Shown here: positions 62,552 to 64,000 of the stretch, in pieces | Layout of the letters: each line of letters begins with the position of its first letter | Numbering within the stretch: position 1 is the stretch's first letter | Assembly (NCBI RefSeq): GCF_032878875.1 | Contig: NZ_CP118157.1 | Location: forward strand, 1,798,001-1,862,000 | Direction of reading: 5' to 3' | DNA length: 64,000 nt | Origin: Microbacterium sp. AB | Lineage (GTDB): Bacteria; Actinomycetota; Actinomycetes; Actinomycetales; Microbacteriaceae | The notes under the pieces: generated by a model | The model's input: the letters and a program-made list of their open reading frames with translations, nothing else | The model's database searches: none | Told to the model about the DNA's origin: nothing | Position numbers and translations under genes: made by a program

Positions 62552-64000
62552 TCAGTGCGCGGCCTGGTTCCAGTCGTCGCCGCGGCCGACCTGCACGTCG
62601 AGCGGCACCGTGAGCTCGGCCGCGTCGGCCATGCGCCCGCGGACGATCGTCTCCACCGCGTCCCACTCCCCCTCGGCCACCTCCACGACGATCTCGTCGT
62701 GGATCTGCAGCAGCAGCCGTGAGCGCAGACCGGCGAGGTCCTCGTGCACTCGGAACAGCGCGATCTTCATGATGTCGGCCGCCGATCCCTGGATCGGCGC
62801 GTTGAGCGCCGCGCGCTCCGCGTTCTCGCGCAGCACGCGGTTCGGGCTTGTGAGGTCGGGAAACGGTCGCCGGCGGCCGAAGATCGTCTCGGTGTACCCG
62901 TCGACGCGGGCCTTCTCCACCGACGACCGCAGGTAGTCGCGCACGGCGCCGAACCGCGCGAAGTACTCCAGCATGAGCGCCTTCGCCTCGGACTGCTCGA
63001 TGCGCAGCTGCTTCGAGAGCCCGAAGGCCGACAGCCCGTACACGAGGCCGTACGACATCGCCTTCACCTTCGTGCGCATCTCGTTCGACACGTCCTGCGG
63101 CTCCACGCCGAACACGCGGGCGCCGACGAAGCGGTGCAGGTCCTCCCCCGCCCGGAAGGCCTCGATGAGCGCGGGGTCGCCCGACAGGTGCGCCATGATC
63201 CGCATCTCGATCTGCGAGTAGTCGGCCGTCATCAGGGTCTCGTAGCCCGCCCCCACCTCGAACGCGGCGCGGATGCGGCGCGACTCCTCGGTGCGGACGG
63301 GGATGTTCTGCAGGTTCGGGTCGGTGCTCGACAGCCGCCCGGTCTGCGAGCCCGTCTGGACATAGGTCGTGTGCACCCGTCCGTCCGCGTCGATGGCCGC
63401 GTCGAGCCCGTCGATGATCTGCTTGAGCTTCGTGGCCTCGCGATGCGCGAGCAGGAGGCCGAGGAACGGATGGTCGGCCTTCTCCTGAAGCTCCGAGAGG
63501 GCGCCGGCGTCGGTCGTGTAGCCGGTCTTCGTCTTCCTCGTCTTCGGGAGGTCGAGCTCGACGAAGAGCACCTCCTGGAGCTGCTTCGGCGAGCCGAGGT
63601 TCACCTCGTGCCCGATCGTCGCGTACGCCTCCTGGGCGAGCCCCTGCGCGCGCTCCCCCAGCTCGTCCGAGAACGCCGAGAGCCTCTCGTGCGACACGGA
63701 CACTCCCGCGAGCTCCATCTCGGCCAGCGCGAGGAGCGTCGGCAGCTCGATGTCGGAGAGGACGGGCCGCACGCCCTCGGGAAGCGCGTCGCGCAGCGCC
63801 GCCGCCACCCGCACCGTGAACCACGAGCGCTGACCGGGCGTCGCCCCCTCGTCCTCGGGGACCAGCTGGGAGGGATCCGCCTCGGGGAGCTTCTCCTGCA
63901 GGTAGGTGTCGACGAGGTGGGCGAGCGTCTTGTCGGGGAAGCTCGGGCGCAGCAGCCATCCCGCGAGGATGACGTCGAACGCGAGCCCCGCGACCGCGAC
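62552..64000 (-). CDS. polA: DNA polymerase I (5' part outside the window)
   Basis: The C-terminal about 482 residues of Pol I. Motif A is TADYSQIEMRIMAHLSGD, motif B (O-helix) RTKVKAMSYGLVYGLSAFG and motif C QIHDEIVVEV, all with catalytic residues intact; the start of the visible part (AGLAFDVILAGWLLRPSFPD) is the inactive 3'-5' exonuclease-like region typical of actinobacterial PolA. The 5' nuclease domain lies beyond 64000. This is the second family-A polymerase in the window and unlike the short one at 35.4 kb it is canonical. Confidence 0.96.
   Translation of the reverse strand, partial: VAVAGLAFDVILAGWLLRPSFPDKTLAHLVDTYLQEKLPEADPSQLVPEDEGATPGQRSWFTVRVAAALRDALPEGVRPVLSDIELPTLLALAEMELAGVSVSHERLSAFSDELGERAQGLAQEAYATIGHEVNLGSPKQLQEVLFVELDLPKTRKTKTGYTTDAGALSELQEKADHPFLGLLLAHREATKLKQIIDGLDAAIDADGRVHTTYVQTGSQTGRLSSTDPNLQNIPVRTEESRRIRAAFEVGAGYETLMTADYSQIEMRIMAHLSGDPALIEAFRAGEDLHRFVGARVFGVEPQDVSNEMRTKVKAMSYGLVYGLSAFGLSKQLRIEQSEAKALMLEYFARFGAVRDYLRSSVEKARVDGYTETIFGRRRPFPDLTSPNRVLRENAERAALNAPIQGSAADIMKIALFRVHEDLAGLRSRLLLQIHDEIVVEVAEGEWDAVETIVRGRMADAAELTVPLDVQVGRGDDWNQAAH

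Overview
The window is high-GC DNA (about 70 % G+C by eye) with actinobacterial gene content: an hrcA-dnaJ2-rsmE-HIT-phoH-ybeY-era cluster, RbpA, a SigK/RskA pair, DUF3145, a stand-alone fabD-fabH-acpP-fabF locus with a PucR-type regulator and a homodimeric AceE, an Rpf/LysM cell-wall protein and polyphosphate glucokinase. This order is typical of Microbacteriaceae, most likely Microbacterium or a close relative; the genus is inferred from gene content.

Layout. 1-18.1 kb (+, except gpx): a dense housekeeping block covering heat-shock control and chaperone, rRNA modification and maturation (rsmE, ybeY, era), PhoH, leucine synthesis with a leader-peptide attenuator, recO-uppS, a thiol oxidoreductase, dusB-dgt-dnaG and an orphan ABC ATPase. 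18.2-25.8 kb: tRNA-Asn, a septum-formation-type lipoprotein, peptide deformylase facing a DMT permease, tRNA-Met, a membrane-anchored NERD protein, a low-molecular-weight phosphatase, the sigma/anti-sigma pair and DUF3145. 25.8-33.6 kb (-): fatty-acid synthesis genes, their putative regulator and pyruvate dehydrogenase E1. 33.7-37.6 kb (+): MOSC protein, tRNA-Val, a zinc-ribbon protein starting one base after the tRNA, a short family-A DNA polymerase and the RNase P RNA gene rnpB.

37.5-40.4 kb is the most unusual region: a roughly 2.8-kb lower-GC island sits exactly at the 3' end of rnpB, bounded by a 34-bp perfect direct repeat of the last bases of rnpB (37531-37564 and 40349-40382). Inside are two truncated IS256-type transposase genes in opposite orientation that share an identical 405-bp end, small cargo genes (a cysteine-patterned peptide with a 4-bp-linked partner, and a DUF2283 protein overlapped by a signal-peptide-like mini-ORF), and three related hairpins. 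No integrase remains. The likely ancestral rnpB terminator is now stranded beyond the island, next to ppgK.

40.4-64 kb: ppgK, rbpA with a SigR-like promoter, GDPD, an SPFH/NfeD pair, an SDR, an AEC carrier, LOG, a lipoprotein, a cardiolipin synthase pseudogene, an Rpf-like protein, an amidohydrolase, an M50-like protease, a cluster of five small acetyltransferase genes containing an ASCH remnant, a luciferase-like monooxygenase, an SGNH hydrolase, two MFS carriers, a DUF885 protein and the 3' part of polA. Several transcripts look leaderless: a TANNNT-type -10 box lies 6-7 nt before the start codon of the HIT gene, the leu leader, recO, def, the DMT permease and one acetyltransferase.
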